A DNA stretch of 64,000 bases from Myxococcales bacterium (GCA_020633435.1 JACKDP010000007.1:248001-312000); one strand, 5' to 3'; positions 25,343 through 35,620 are shown, numbered from the stretch's first letter. Notes: generated by a model not told the origin, from the sequence alone. Numbers and translations: made by a program.

Positions 25343-25866
25343 CCGACTGGGCCGCCCTCTACCAGACCGCCATCGCGCCCGTCCTCGCCCAGCACGCGCG
25401 GCCCGTCCCCCGGCCGGTCCTGGGCGTCGCGGCGGGCGCCGTGGTGGTGGGCGGCCTGCTCTTCGGCCTGCTGCCTTCGCCGTCGCGATTCAGCGGCCTC
25501 GTGCTGATCTTCATCGTCCTCTTCGGAGTCATCGCGACCCTCCAGAAGCGCCGCGCCGCGCGCCAGGGCCTCGCCTGGATCCGCACCGGCGCGGTCGTCG
25601 GCCTGCGCATCGACGCCTTCCTCAACGACGACACCCGCACCGGCGCCACCCAGCGCCGCGACATCTACGTCGTCGAGCTGGCCGTGGCCCTGGAGGGACC
25701 CCTCACCCCCCAGGGCGCCCACCTCCGGCCCACCCCGGGCGTCCAGCGCCTCACCACCTCCGAAGAGATCTACCGCCGCCTGGCCGTCGGCGACGCGCTC
25801 ACGACCCTCAGCCTGCCCACCGCCCGCGGCTTCATCTACCAGCTCGTGGATGAGTCAAGATTCTGA
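25339..25866 (+). CDS. Uncharacterised membrane protein (copy 2)
   Basis: 175 residues with two N-terminal membrane helices and a cytoplasmic or periplasmic domain of ~100 residues, as described for 15851-16378. Only six residue differences separate the copies, two of them the last residues before the stop (ESRF against ESSC). DNA identity is very high from just before the start through the 3' half of the convergent Cys-peptide gene, so this segment has either been recently converted or duplicated. Start overlaps the upstream stop by 4 nt. No SD is needed if translation is coupled. Confidence 0.75.
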   Translation: MTDWAALYQTAIAPVLAQHARPVPRPVLGVAAGAVVVGGLLFGLLPSPSRFSGLVLIFIVLFGVIATLQKRRAARQGLAWIRTGAVVGLRIDAFLNDDTRTGATQRRDIYVVELAVALEGPLTPQGAHLRPTPGVQRLTTSEEIYRRLAVGDALTTLSLPTARGFIYQLVDESRF

Positions 25867-25886
25867 AATCAAATGGGTTTTGTCGT

Positions 25887-26237
25887 TCATTCAAGCTGCT
25901 GGTCGCAGCCGTCGACGCAGGCTCCCCACGCCTGGATGCAGGGGTCGATGCACCGGAGGTGCTGTTCCTGTGCGGCGTCGGTGCCCTCGGCGATGGTGAG
26001 TGCCTCATCACAGGGGCGGCAGCACATCAATCGGCTCTCGAGACACGCCACTTCGCATGCAGTCGGCGGACGCGACGGTGCGACCTCGACGGGGGCGGGC
26101 TGGATCGTGTCGGGCGGCAACGGCCGCGCATTCTCGGGCACCAGATGCGCGGCGGGTGCCCGTTGGGCTACCCCATCGGTCGCCAAGCATGAGAGCGCTA
26201 CGAAGGCAAGCGGTCGAATCACGTCGAGACTCCTCAT
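25887..26237 (-). CDS. Small secreted twin-Cx3C peptide (copy 2, intact)
   Basis: 116 residues from ATG 26237. A signal peptide (MRSLDVIRPLAFVALSCLATDGVAQ) is followed by a Pro-rich spacer and two C-x3-C-x6-C-x3-C units: CEVACLESRLMCCRPC (one extra Cys) and CIDPCIQAWGACVDGC, 26 residues apart. It lies 8 nt after the stop of the propeller gene, the same spacing as the analogous pair in unit 1. Eight ordered cysteines and export predict a disulfide-stabilised helical peptide in the periplasm or outside. No family is recognised. Confidence 0.75.
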   Translation of the reverse strand: MRSLDVIRPLAFVALSCLATDGVAQRAPAAHLVPENARPLPPDTIQPAPVEVAPSRPPTACEVACLESRLMCCRPCDEALTIAEGTDAAQEQHLRCIDPCIQAWGACVDGCDQQLE

Positions 26238-26245
26238 GTTGGGGG

Positions 26246-28590
26246 CTATGGTCGGGTGATGAACCGGAGCATCGGCTTGCCATCGGCATGACGATGCTGG
26301 ATGCGGGGGTTGCCAAAGACATCCAGCTCCAGCGCGGTGCCCTGGGCCGACCAGCGCAGGTCGCAGTTGCGCCGCTGCGACTCCGCCGTGGCGCCCACGC
26401 TCCCACCGGCGAAGGGTGGAGTCGTCGACAATCGCAACGTGCTGGTACCGACCGGATGCCGCCAGGTGACCAGCCCGCCGCTGTCGAGGTTGGGTGCGAT
26501 GCGCAGGCCGAGGTAGCGCCCGTAAACGTTCGAGATCGTCTCGATGGCCCATGCACCCACGCCGATCCGCTCTGCCAGCCGGACCACGCCACCCCCGGCC
26601 GAGCGGGTCCACGCCACCATGATGCGCGCCGTCCCGCTGATCTCGGCGCGTGCCGAGACGGCAAGGTCAAGCCCCGACTCGCCGGCGATGAGCTCATCGC
26701 TCCACACGCCGACGCCGGTAGAGATGGCGAGCCTGATCTGTGGGGCGAGGTAGGTTCCCGCGGCATACGCGACCGCGTAGATCTCGCCCTCTGGTCCAAA
26801 AGTGGTGATGTCTGGGTAGGCGGAGTTTGCGAGGCCAGGGAAGCAGGTCGTCGTCCAGTTGATGCCATCTACGCCCTCCAGCACGCACAGTCGCTTGCCA
26901 ACTCCTCCGCCCCACGCGGGGCGGCGATAGGCGATCGCCACGCGGTCGCCGCCGGCCACGCCGCGCTGCTCGACTGCCAGCGCGACCTGCCCATCGGCAG
27001 GAACCGCACCGTGGGTGTCGTTGAGCTGCTGCACGGCTGCCCACACTCCCGCCGCCGAGCGACGCCGGTAGAAGAGCTTGTCGTTGGTCCAGTCGCCCGC
27101 CACGACGTGCAGATTGCCGAAGCCATCGACGCCGACGTCGCAGCTTCGCGTGTACACGGTCGATGGCAGGCCCGAGCCGCTCAGAGCGACGATTGGTGCG
27201 CCATCCCGGAGACGCACGAGCAGGGCGTCGTCGGGGCCACCCGGATCTTCGTCATAGAAGCAGGACCACCCATCGCCTTCAGCGCCAAGGGCGAGGGAGG
27301 CGGTCTCTTGCGGATGGACATTCGCGTCGAGGGAGTGATCGTGGTCGACCACATCTGCCCGGCGAAAGGTGGTGTAGCGAGTCGCGACAGCCGACAGGTT
27401 GCCGTTCCCCGGGGGCTGCTCGATCTGCCAGTTCAGCCAGGCGACATCGTCGTTGGGCAGCATCACGTCGACATTGTTGTTCAGGAAGTCGTTGCCATTG
27501 CAGTCGAGCGCCGCGTTCTCGGAGAAGAGGTCGGCTCTGCGCAGCGGCGAGATGCTTCCGCTCGCGGTGCGCTCAGCGTAGTAGATCCGGTCGACGCCCG
27601 CGCGTGCGACGACGGCCACCTGGCGGCCCTCCGCCGAATCGCGGGCGTCAACTGCGAGCGCCGCCAGGCTCTCCCCGGCAGGCAGCTGCATGAGCGTGAC
27701 CGCCGGCTCGAAGACGTTGAAGCCATCCTGCCAGCGCACCTCGACCTTGCCGTCAGAGGCGTTGTAGGCGGCGACCACCGCGTCGTCGCCGACCATCGCG
27801 AGGTCGGGGAGGCGCCAGTCCTTGTTGTCGAAGACGGTGCTGGCGACCATGACCCCAGCCACCTCCTGGTAGATCTGGATCTCGTTGACCTGAGCAGCGG
27901 GTGGCGCCGGGACCGGGGTGGCGCAGACCGCATGCATGGCGTCGTTCGTGTCGAGCTGGAGGGGCGCGCGGCCACCGAGGGCACAGTCGACCAGCGGCTT
28001 GGGGGCAGCCAGCACACCACCGACCAGGTCCCACCTGGCCGCCGAAACGCCCTCGAGGGGCCGCTCGAAGGTGAACACCGGTGCGTCGTTTGACTGGATG
28101 GCCAGCCCTGCGGGGTAGCCGCTATAGGTCGCGGAGAACGAGAACTCGGCACCCAGCAGTGCTCCTGTAGCGCCATCTGCGACCCGCCATCGAATCGTAT
28201 TGTCGATTCTCCGCCATGCATGCACCAGGTTGGAAAGACCGGCTGCGGGCGGGCGGGCCGCCGTCGTCGCGTACGGATTGTCAAGCAGCCCGCTGACGAT
28301 CGTCACGGGCTTCCAGGCGGCGCCCGACCAGCGCCAGTTTGTAGCGTGCCACAGTTGCTGGACGTCGATGATGAGGTTGTTGTAGGTGATGTATGGTCGG
28401 GCATCGGCGGCGCGCGACACACGGGTGAGCGTAGTTGCCAGGTCTTCGGAGATGGACCAGTCAACATCTGAGCGGGGCGGGTTTGCCCATGTTTGCACTG
28501 CAACGAGGAGCGCAGCTACGCTCCACCACATCGGAGAGAGGAGCCTGCCATGCCCCCCCCCCCTTGGTAGTTGGTGTTGGATCTATGCAT
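26246..28590 (-). CDS. Secreted beta-propeller-like protein, frame interrupted by a poly-C tract (copy 2)
   Basis: An uninterrupted frame starts at ATG 28531 (761 residues, MWWSVAALLVAVQTWA) but has no SD. Upstream ATG 28590 has an ideal SD (AGGAGGG, 6 nt). From it the frame runs MHRSNTNYQGGGG and, with 11 G, ends after a dozen more codons; with 12 or 9 G it continues HGRLLSP into MWWSVAALL, giving a longer signal peptide and 781 residues (12 G). The mature protein is a homologue of 17060-19385 (shared CFYDEDPGGP, CDV.VD.GNLHVV, ALELD..GNPR) with most other positions changed. It probably forms a secreted propeller. The twin-Cx3C gene follows 8 nt downstream. Confidence 0.75.
28553..28563. repeat. 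Homopolymeric C11 tract inside the propeller signal-peptide region
   Basis: Eleven C on the plus strand, 27 nt into the minus-strand frame from ATG 28590 and 22 nt upstream of the plus-strand ATG 28585. As sequenced it is one base short of the 12 G (or two above the 9 G) needed to join the SD-preceded start to the propeller body. It is the positional counterpart of the C14 tract at 19316-19329. Confidence 0.75.
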
Positions 28591-30150
28591 TTCTTGCCCT
28601 CCTCTGGCCCTGCACCAGCTGGACGAGAGTATCGAAGCTGCCTGTTGCTCGCAATGTCTTCGCTGCTGCTTTCGCCGCTCGCCTGTGACGACGGTGGGGC
28701 AGCCAGCACGCGACTTGATCGGGGCATGGACCCGGCCGACGCAGCGGTCGCCGACCGAGGGGCCGGCGGGCGGCCCGACATGTACCGCGGAGACGGCCCC
28801 TACGGCACCGGGGTCTTCGTCCATCCGCCGCCCGTCATTGACTGCTTCTCGGACGCACTGGCGGTACGCGAAGATCTGATGGCGGGCTTCGCGGCGGTGC
28901 CCTTCGGCACGGGGGTTGCCACATCCTTCTTCGACGTCGATCGGAACGGCGTTGACGAGATGTTCGTCTGGGATGGCGGCATTACGCTTGAGGAAGCGCT
29001 GGCCGATCCGCTTCGGCGCAACCAGATCATCTCGGCCTATGAGCGCGTCGACGGGGTCTGGGTGCAGAAGTACCAGATGCTGAGCTTCAAGCCACGAGGG
29101 CTGTTCGACCTTGATGGGGACGGCGTGCTTGAGCTGGTGGGCCTGGACTATGGTGACTTGCGCGATCCCGTGGACCCGGAAGTGCTGGTCGGGTACGTCG
29201 CCGTGCCTGGCGTGCGGCGGCACGTTCCCGGGGGCCGCTGGGCCTGGGATGAGCGGCTCGCCTTCTTCGCCACCCGGAACTCGTCGGGTGATCCGGTGCC
29301 GACCTTCAAGAACGCTGCTCGTGTCTCTGCGCTCGACGTCGATGGCGACGGCAGGCCTGAGGTCGGCATGCCGGCGGCCAACCAGCTGCTGGAGTGGGAC
29401 GGAGCCGAGTTCGTGAAGATCTTCGATGGCCTCGACGATCCGGTATTTGGCGACCGGTATGTGGACCAGCCTGGCAACATCGGGCCCCTGACCGCTGGCG
29501 ACTATGACGGTGATGGCTTCGGCGAGGTGGTGTTCGGTGCGTTCGGACCCTGGGTCTGGCGCGATGCCGAGGCGATGGAGGGCGAGACCTACCATGAGCA
29601 TGGCCGCTGGCTGGAGGCCAGGGGTGACAATACCTTTGTCGACCTGGGTCGGTTGCCGCTGGGGACGAGTGTCTTCGCCTTCGCGAGCTCGGGCGATGTG
29701 ACCGGCGATGGCATCGACGACCTGCTCATCGGCAACGGGACGGGCTGCCAGGGCTTCCAGCTCTATACCACCACCGGGAACGACGGGCTCCGGCTCGCGT
29801 GGAGCGGGTTCGTGCTCGACGGACGGGGCTTCTCGGGCGATGAGGCGGCCACGCTGGCTGACGTCGATGGGGATGGTGACATGGAGATGGTCGCCAACAT
29901 GAGTCAGGTCCTGACCGTCTGGGACTGGGTGGCGGACGCGAACCATCCCTCAGGCGGCACGATGCAGCAGATCTTCGGCGAGCGGATCTGCGAGCCTCCT
30001 TGCAGCACCGTGGCGGTCCGAGCAGGCGACGTCGATGGCGACGGGCGCGCTGAGTTCGTCACCTACGACAGTGGCTACCGGGTGACGGAAGGCGTCGATG
30101 AAATCTGGCAGTCGGCGCGCGGGGTGATCATGCGGGAGATGGTGCGCTGA
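28585..30150 (+). CDS. FG-GAP repeat lipoprotein (copy 2)
   Basis: 521 residues from ATG 28585, which abuts the minus-strand start (ATGCAT); ATG 28654 is a possible shorter start. The n-region has Arg residues, the lipobox is SPLAC followed by DDGG, then a short Asp/Arg/Gly linker. Blades with Asp loops follow: DVDRNGVDE, DLDGDGVLE, DVDGDGRPE, DYDGDGFGE, DVTGDGIDD, DVDGDGDME, DVDGDGRAE. Predicted lipid-anchored surface propeller. Homologous over its length to 19384-21030 with extensive divergence. Its stop lies 3 nt from the convergent epmA stop. Confidence 0.85.
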   Translation: MHFLPSSGPAPAGREYRSCLLLAMSSLLLSPLACDDGGAASTRLDRGMDPADAAVADRGAGGRPDMYRGDGPYGTGVFVHPPPVIDCFSDALAVREDLMAGFAAVPFGTGVATSFFDVDRNGVDEMFVWDGGITLEEALADPLRRNQIISAYERVDGVWVQKYQMLSFKPRGLFDLDGDGVLELVGLDYGDLRDPVDPEVLVGYVAVPGVRRHVPGGRWAWDERLAFFATRNSSGDPVPTFKNAARVSALDVDGDGRPEVGMPAANQLLEWDGAEFVKIFDGLDDPVFGDRYVDQPGNIGPLTAGDYDGDGFGEVVFGAFGPWVWRDAEAMEGETYHEHGRWLEARGDNTFVDLGRLPLGTSVFAFASSGDVTGDGIDDLLIGNGTGCQGFQLYTTTGNDGLRLAWSGFVLDGRGFSGDEAATLADVDGDGDMEMVANMSQVLTVWDWVADANHPSGGTMQQIFGERICEPPCSTVAVRAGDVDGDGRAEFVTYDSGYRVTEGVDEIWQSARGVIMREMVR

Positions 30151-30153
30151 GGG

Positions 30154-31173
30154 CTACCGCTCGTCCCACCCGAAGGTCTGCACGTCGCGGATGTCGTCCG
30201 TGCCCGTGAGCACCATGACCAGGCGGTCGACGCCGAGGGCCATGCCGGCGCTCTTCGGCAGGCCGCCGTCGAGGGCGGCCAGGTAGCGCTCGTCCAGGTC
30301 GACGCCGGGGAGGCCGGCGGCGCGGCGGTCTTCGAGCTGCTCGGCGAACGTGGCGCGCTGCTGGTCGGCGTCGAGCAGGGAGGGGAAGCCGTCGGCGAGC
30401 TCCATGCCGGCGATGAAGAGCTCGGAGCGCTCGGCGACGGCGTCGCTGGCGCGGGCGGCGGAGCTGGTCTCGAAGGCGGGCCAGGCGGTGAGGAAGGTGG
30501 GGCGGGTGGTGCCGAGGTGCGGCTGCAAGTGGCCCATGAGCAGCGACATGGCGTCGCGGGCGGTGTCGGCCAGGCCCGGGCCGGCGCGCAGGCCGGCGGC
30601 GTCGATGCCGGCGCGCAGGCTGGCGAGGGAGAAGGTGGCGTCGACGTCGGCGCCCAGGTGCCGGCGGAGGGCGTCGCGGACGGTGAGGCGCTCCCAGGGG
30701 CCGGCGACGTCGACGGTGTGGCCGCCCCAGGTGACGGCGGTGGCGCCAGGGGCGATGGCGGCCAGGCTGGCGCGGACCAGGGCCTCGGCGTCGCGCTCGA
30801 TGCGGGCGAGGTCGGCGCCGGCGCGCGACCACTCCAGCATGGTGAACTCGGGGCCGTGGCGCGGGCTCACCTCGCCAGCCCGGAAGTTGGGGGCGAGGGT
30901 GTAGACGCGCTCGAAGCCGCCCGCGACCAGCCGCTTGATCAGGTACTCGGTCGAGGTGGTGAGGTAGCCCCCGCCCGGCACCACGAACGAGGCCAGGTAC
31001 ACGTCGGGGCAGGCGCCGCGGATGAGCAGCGGCACCTCGGCGGCGAAGAAGTCCTCGGCGTCGAGCCAGGCGCGCAGGGTGGCCAGGATGCGCTGGCGCA
31101 GGCGCAGCACCTCGCGCCGGGTGCGCCCCGACGCGGTGGGGGCGTCCAGCCGGGCGATCTCGTGGGCGGCCAT
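30154..31173 (-). CDS. epmA: EF-P beta-lysyltransferase (EpmA/GenX/PoxA), copy 2
   Basis: 339 residues with class II synthetase motif 2 (FRAGEVSPRHGPEFTMLEW) and motif 3 (GMALGVDRLVM). The N-terminal two-thirds appears identical to copy 1. The 11 differences cluster between the Pro-Thr-Phe-Leu-Thr segment and the C-terminus, including a block of six within seven residues (ASDAVAE against GAEGLAQ). It is coupled to an intact methyltransferase upstream, so this copy has the ancestral arrangement and is the more likely housekeeping copy. Confidence 0.93.
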   Translation of the reverse strand: MAAHEIARLDAPTASGRTRREVLRLRQRILATLRAWLDAEDFFAAEVPLLIRGACPDVYLASFVVPGGGYLTTSTEYLIKRLVAGGFERVYTLAPNFRAGEVSPRHGPEFTMLEWSRAGADLARIERDAEALVRASLAAIAPGATAVTWGGHTVDVAGPWERLTVRDALRRHLGADVDATFSLASLRAGIDAAGLRAGPGLADTARDAMSLLMGHLQPHLGTTRPTFLTAWPAFETSSAARASDAVAERSELFIAGMELADGFPSLLDADQQRATFAEQLEDRRAAGLPGVDLDERYLAALDGGLPKSAGMALGVDRLVMVLTGTDDIRDVQTFGWDER

Positions 31174-31883
31174 CAGAGCTTGCGGCAGATGACCACGAGG
31201 AAGCCGCCGAGGCGGGCCGTGAGGCGCTTGTCGCGGGCCTGGTGCTCGGCCCAGGCGAGGGCGGTGGAGACGAGGGGGACGCGGTGGGCCTGGGCGAAGG
31301 GCGTCAGGACGCGGACCCCGCGGACGTCCTCCAGGGCCAGGCTCGGCGGCAGGTAGCCGCGCACGTCGGCCAGGCGGTCGTACCGGGTGAAGACCTGGTC
31401 GTCCGTCGTCTCGTCGCTGACCTTGTGGGGCTTCTTGAGGCGCTTGATGAGGTAGCGCAGCGAGTGGCGGTTGTAGAACTCGAGGGCCGCCTGGCCGCCG
31501 GGCCGCAGGACGCGGCTGACCTCTTCGAGGGCCTGGTGGATGCCCTCGACATGGGCCAGGACCTTGAAAGAATAGACGAAATCGAACGAGCCGTCGGCGA
31601 AGGGCAGCGCCGTGGCCGAGCCCTCCACCACCTCGAGGCCGCGGTCATGGGCCTGGCCCAGCATGCCCCGGGAGATGTCGATGCCCACCGCGTGGCGGGC
31701 GACCGGGGCGATCTCCTTGAGGATCATCCCGGTGCCGCAGCCCACCTCCAGGACGTCGCGGCTGGCCGAGAGGGGCCGCGCGATGCCGATCTGAAGCTGG
31801 TCGAGGAGGGCGTGGTAGCCGTGGTGGCGCTCCCGCTCGTACCAGCCGGCGAAGTCGTCGTAGTAGGCGCGATTGTCTTTCAT
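31173..31883 (-). CDS. Class I SAM-dependent methyltransferase (intact copy)
   Basis: 236 residues. The SAM-binding motif I is DVLEVGCGTGMILKEIA (43-59), with the acidic end of strand 2 in VGIDISRGML and motif post-I in FDFVYSFKVLAHV. It is UbiE/COQ5-like in appearance, but the substrate cannot be read from the sequence. The stop overlaps the epmA start (TGATG), so the two are co-translated. The 5'-truncated duplicate at 22415-22999 lacks codons 1-42. A ~160-bp gap separates it from the divergent kinase gene and should hold both promoters. Confidence 0.9.
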   Translation of the reverse strand: MKDNRAYYDDFAGWYERERHHGYHALLDQLQIGIARPLSASRDVLEVGCGTGMILKEIAPVARHAVGIDISRGMLGQAHDRGLEVVEGSATALPFADGSFDFVYSFKVLAHVEGIHQALEEVSRVLRPGGQAALEFYNRHSLRYLIKRLKKPHKVSDETTDDQVFTRYDRLADVRGYLPPSLALEDVRGVRVLTPFAQAHRVPLVSTALAWAEHQARDKRLTARLGGFLVVICRKL

Positions 31884-32042
31884 GGCGGCGGATTCTGGAG
31901 GAGGCGCCCCGGCGAATCAACCCGTCCCCGCCCGGGAGGCCGGCGCGGGGGGCGGCGTGGGGGGCGCTGGACCTTTGACTCTGCTCGTGCGTACCACTAG
32001 CCTCGCTCGGTGCAGCCGCGGCGCGACTCGTAAGGACGGTCC

Positions 32043-34163
<2,121 letters not shown>

Positions 34164-34166
34164 CCC

Positions 34167-34814
34167 GTGCGGCGGACGGAGCGACTCTTCGCCCTGGCGG
34201 AGGCCCTCCGCGCGCACCGTGGCGGCATCACCGTGGCGGCCCTGGCCCAGCGGTTCGGCGTGACCGAGCGCACCATCCACCGCGATCTCGTGAGCCTGCG
34301 CGCGGCGGACCTGCCCGTGAAGGGCGAGCCGGGGCGCGGCGGCGGGCTGGCCCTCGACCGCACCTACACCCTGCCCCCCGTGAACTTCACGGCCCGCGAG
34401 GCCGCGCTGCTGGTGGCGGCCGGGGAGTGGCTGGCGGCGGCGCGCATCCTGCCCTTCACCGAGACGCTGCGGGGGGCCCTCGACAAGGTGCGCGCGGCCC
34501 TGCCCCGGCAGGGCCAGGCCGAGCTGGAGCGGCTCTGCGAGGCGCTGGCGTTCGCCGGCATCCCCGCGCACCAGGCCAGCGCGGCCGTGCGCGGCGCGGT
34601 GGAGCAGGCGCTCTTCGAGGGCCGGGCGCTGCGCATCCAGTACCGCAAGCGGCCCGAGCACATGCCGCAGTGGCGCCACGTCCGGCTTCGGACGATGGTC
34701 ATGACGCGGACCGAGATCTTGTTGAACTGCGACGACCTCGACCAGCGGGAGGCGCGGCAGTTCGTGCTGCACCGCATCGAGGCCGCCGAGCTGCTGGACG
34801 ACGCGCCCGCCTGA
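34167..34814 (+). CDS. HTH-11/WYL-type transcriptional regulator
   Basis: 215 residues from GTG 34167. The N-terminal ~60 residues form a winged helix of the HTH_11/DeoR type (ITVAALAQRFGVTERTIHRDLVSLRAADLPV, then a GEPGRGGGLAL wing). The middle (TAREAALLVAAGEWL) and C-terminal parts (LFEGRALRIQYRKR) match the start of a WYL ligand-binding module, which looks short compared with usual ~300-residue members. It lies 3 nt after the kinase gene, so it may be co-transcribed and act in the same signalling route. Its DNA target is unknown. Confidence 0.8.
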   Translation: MRRTERLFALAEALRAHRGGITVAALAQRFGVTERTIHRDLVSLRAADLPVKGEPGRGGGLALDRTYTLPPVNFTAREAALLVAAGEWLAAARILPFTETLRGALDKVRAALPRQGQAELERLCEALAFAGIPAHQASAAVRGAVEQALFEGRALRIQYRKRPEHMPQWRHVRLRTMVMTRTEILLNCDDLDQREARQFVLHRIEAAELLDDAPA

Positions 34815-34833
34815 GGCGGGGGAGGAGGCATGG

Positions 34834-35055
34834 ATGAGCGCCGATGATCTGGACGAGCTGCGCGAGCTCTTCGACTTCTACGACCGCGATGGCAACGGCG
34901 TGATCGATCGCGACGAGTTCGCGCGCCTCTGCCGGGCCCTGGACGACGGGTTCTCCGAGGACGAGCTGGCCGCCGGCCTGGACGCCATCGATGGCAACCA
35001 CAACGGGGTCATCGAGTTCAGCGAGTTCGTCGGCTGGTGGCGCGACCGGGCCTGA
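34834..35055 (+). CDS. Small EF-hand calcium-binding protein
   Basis: 73 residues with two EF-hands: loop 1 DRDGNGVIDRDE and loop 2 DGNHNGVIEFSE, each with acidic or amide residues at positions 1, 3, 5 and Glu at 12. The helices (LRELFDFY, FARLCRALD, ELAAGLDAI, FSEFVGWWRD) have normal calmodulin-like spacing. No signal peptide, so a cytoplasmic Ca2+ sensor or buffer. GGAGGAGG lies just upstream of ATG 34834. It is the third gene after the PEGA kinase and ends at a strong nested hairpin. Confidence 0.9.
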   Translation: MSADDLDELRELFDFYDRDGNGVIDRDEFARLCRALDDGFSEDELAAGLDAIDGNHNGVIEFSEFVGWWRDRA

Positions 35056-35093
35056 CCTGGCACACGGTGCCAGCGCGGCTGGCACGTGCCAGG
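35056..35093. terminator. Nested hairpin after the EF-hand gene
   Basis: A perfect 8-bp outer stem (CCTGGCAC at 35056-35063, GTGCCAGG at 35086-35093) encloses a perfect 7-bp inner stem (35067-35073 and 35079-35085) with a 5-nt loop. It begins directly after the TGA of the EF-hand gene. No T-run follows, so it may terminate through stem strength or Rho, or protect the 3' end of the kinase operon message. Confidence 0.65.
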
Positions 35094-35117
35094 CATCCGC
35101 CGCCGCGTAGACCCCGG

Positions 35118-35162
35118 ATGCCACCGGGCCAGCGCCCCGGCGATGTCACCGACCGGTGGCAT
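35118..35162. promoter_or_regulatory. 10-bp inverted repeat upstream of 35210
   Basis: ATGCCACCGG (35118-35127) and CCGGTGGCAT (35153-35162) are exact inverted copies 25 nt apart. They lie 48 nt before the start of the next gene, where a dimeric regulator could bind. It may equally be a second hairpin of the intergenic region. Confidence 0.4.
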
Positions 35163-35209
35163 GACCATTGCTCCCAATTCGATCATCTCCCCCCGACCGA
35201 GGGCCCCGC

Positions 35210-35620
35210 ATGATGGCTGCCGCCTGGCGCGTACCCGATGAACCCCGCACCACGACGGACGTCGTGGCGCCCGTGCTCTCCGAGGTCAACGCCCTCATCG
35301 CTGCCACCCACGACGTGCGGGAGCGCCTCAAGCTGGTCAGCATCAGCCGCTGGCTTCGGCTCCTCCTCGATCACCAGCCCGATCGGTGGCCGGACGTCGG
35401 CCGTATTGGCACGGAAGCCTCGTCCATCGTGATCGGCCTCGTCGAGCAGATCGACGACAGCCTCGATGATCTGGAGATGCAGACGGGGATGGGCTGGCTG
35501 GACTGGTCGATGGTGCGGCGGCACATGGTGCTGTCGTCTCGTCGCCACCGCGTCGTCTCGGTGGCGGTGGCGCTCGACGATCTGGTCCACGCCCTGGCCG
35601 CCCGCCAGCAGGGCGGCTGA
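35210..35620 (+). CDS. Uncharacterised small helical protein
   Basis: 136 residues from ATG 35210 (GAGGG about 8 nt upstream; a second ATG follows directly). No signal peptide or membrane helix. The sequence is mostly amphipathic helix: VLSEVNALIAATHDVRERLKL, WLRLLLDHQ, ASSIVIGLVEQIDDSLDDLEM, VVSVAVALDDLVHALAARQ. No motif is recognised. Its codon use and GC3 pattern match its neighbours, which supports a real gene. It is monocistronic, preceded by an inverted repeat. Confidence 0.6.
   Translation: MMAAAWRVPDEPRTTTDVVAPVLSEVNALIAATHDVRERLKLVSISRWLRLLLDHQPDRWPDVGRIGTEASSIVIGLVEQIDDSLDDLEMQTGMGWLDWSMVRRHMVLSSRRHRVVSVAVALDDLVHALAARQQGG

Larger units (their letters stand above)
23000..31757. repeat. 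Tandem duplication, unit 2
   Basis: 8758 bp in direct orientation to unit 1. Position 23000 corresponds to 13533 (inside GT4, codon 153), and 31757 corresponds to 22999 (inside the methyltransferase, codon 43). The novel joint GACGTC/CAGTGG shows no more than 1-2 bp of shared sequence, consistent with end joining or microhomology and not recombination between long repeats. Divergence is uneven: strong in GT4, HDAC, the 228-residue gene and the propeller/FG-GAP core; very low in the 175-residue gene and in epmA plus methyltransferase. Confidence 0.92.
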
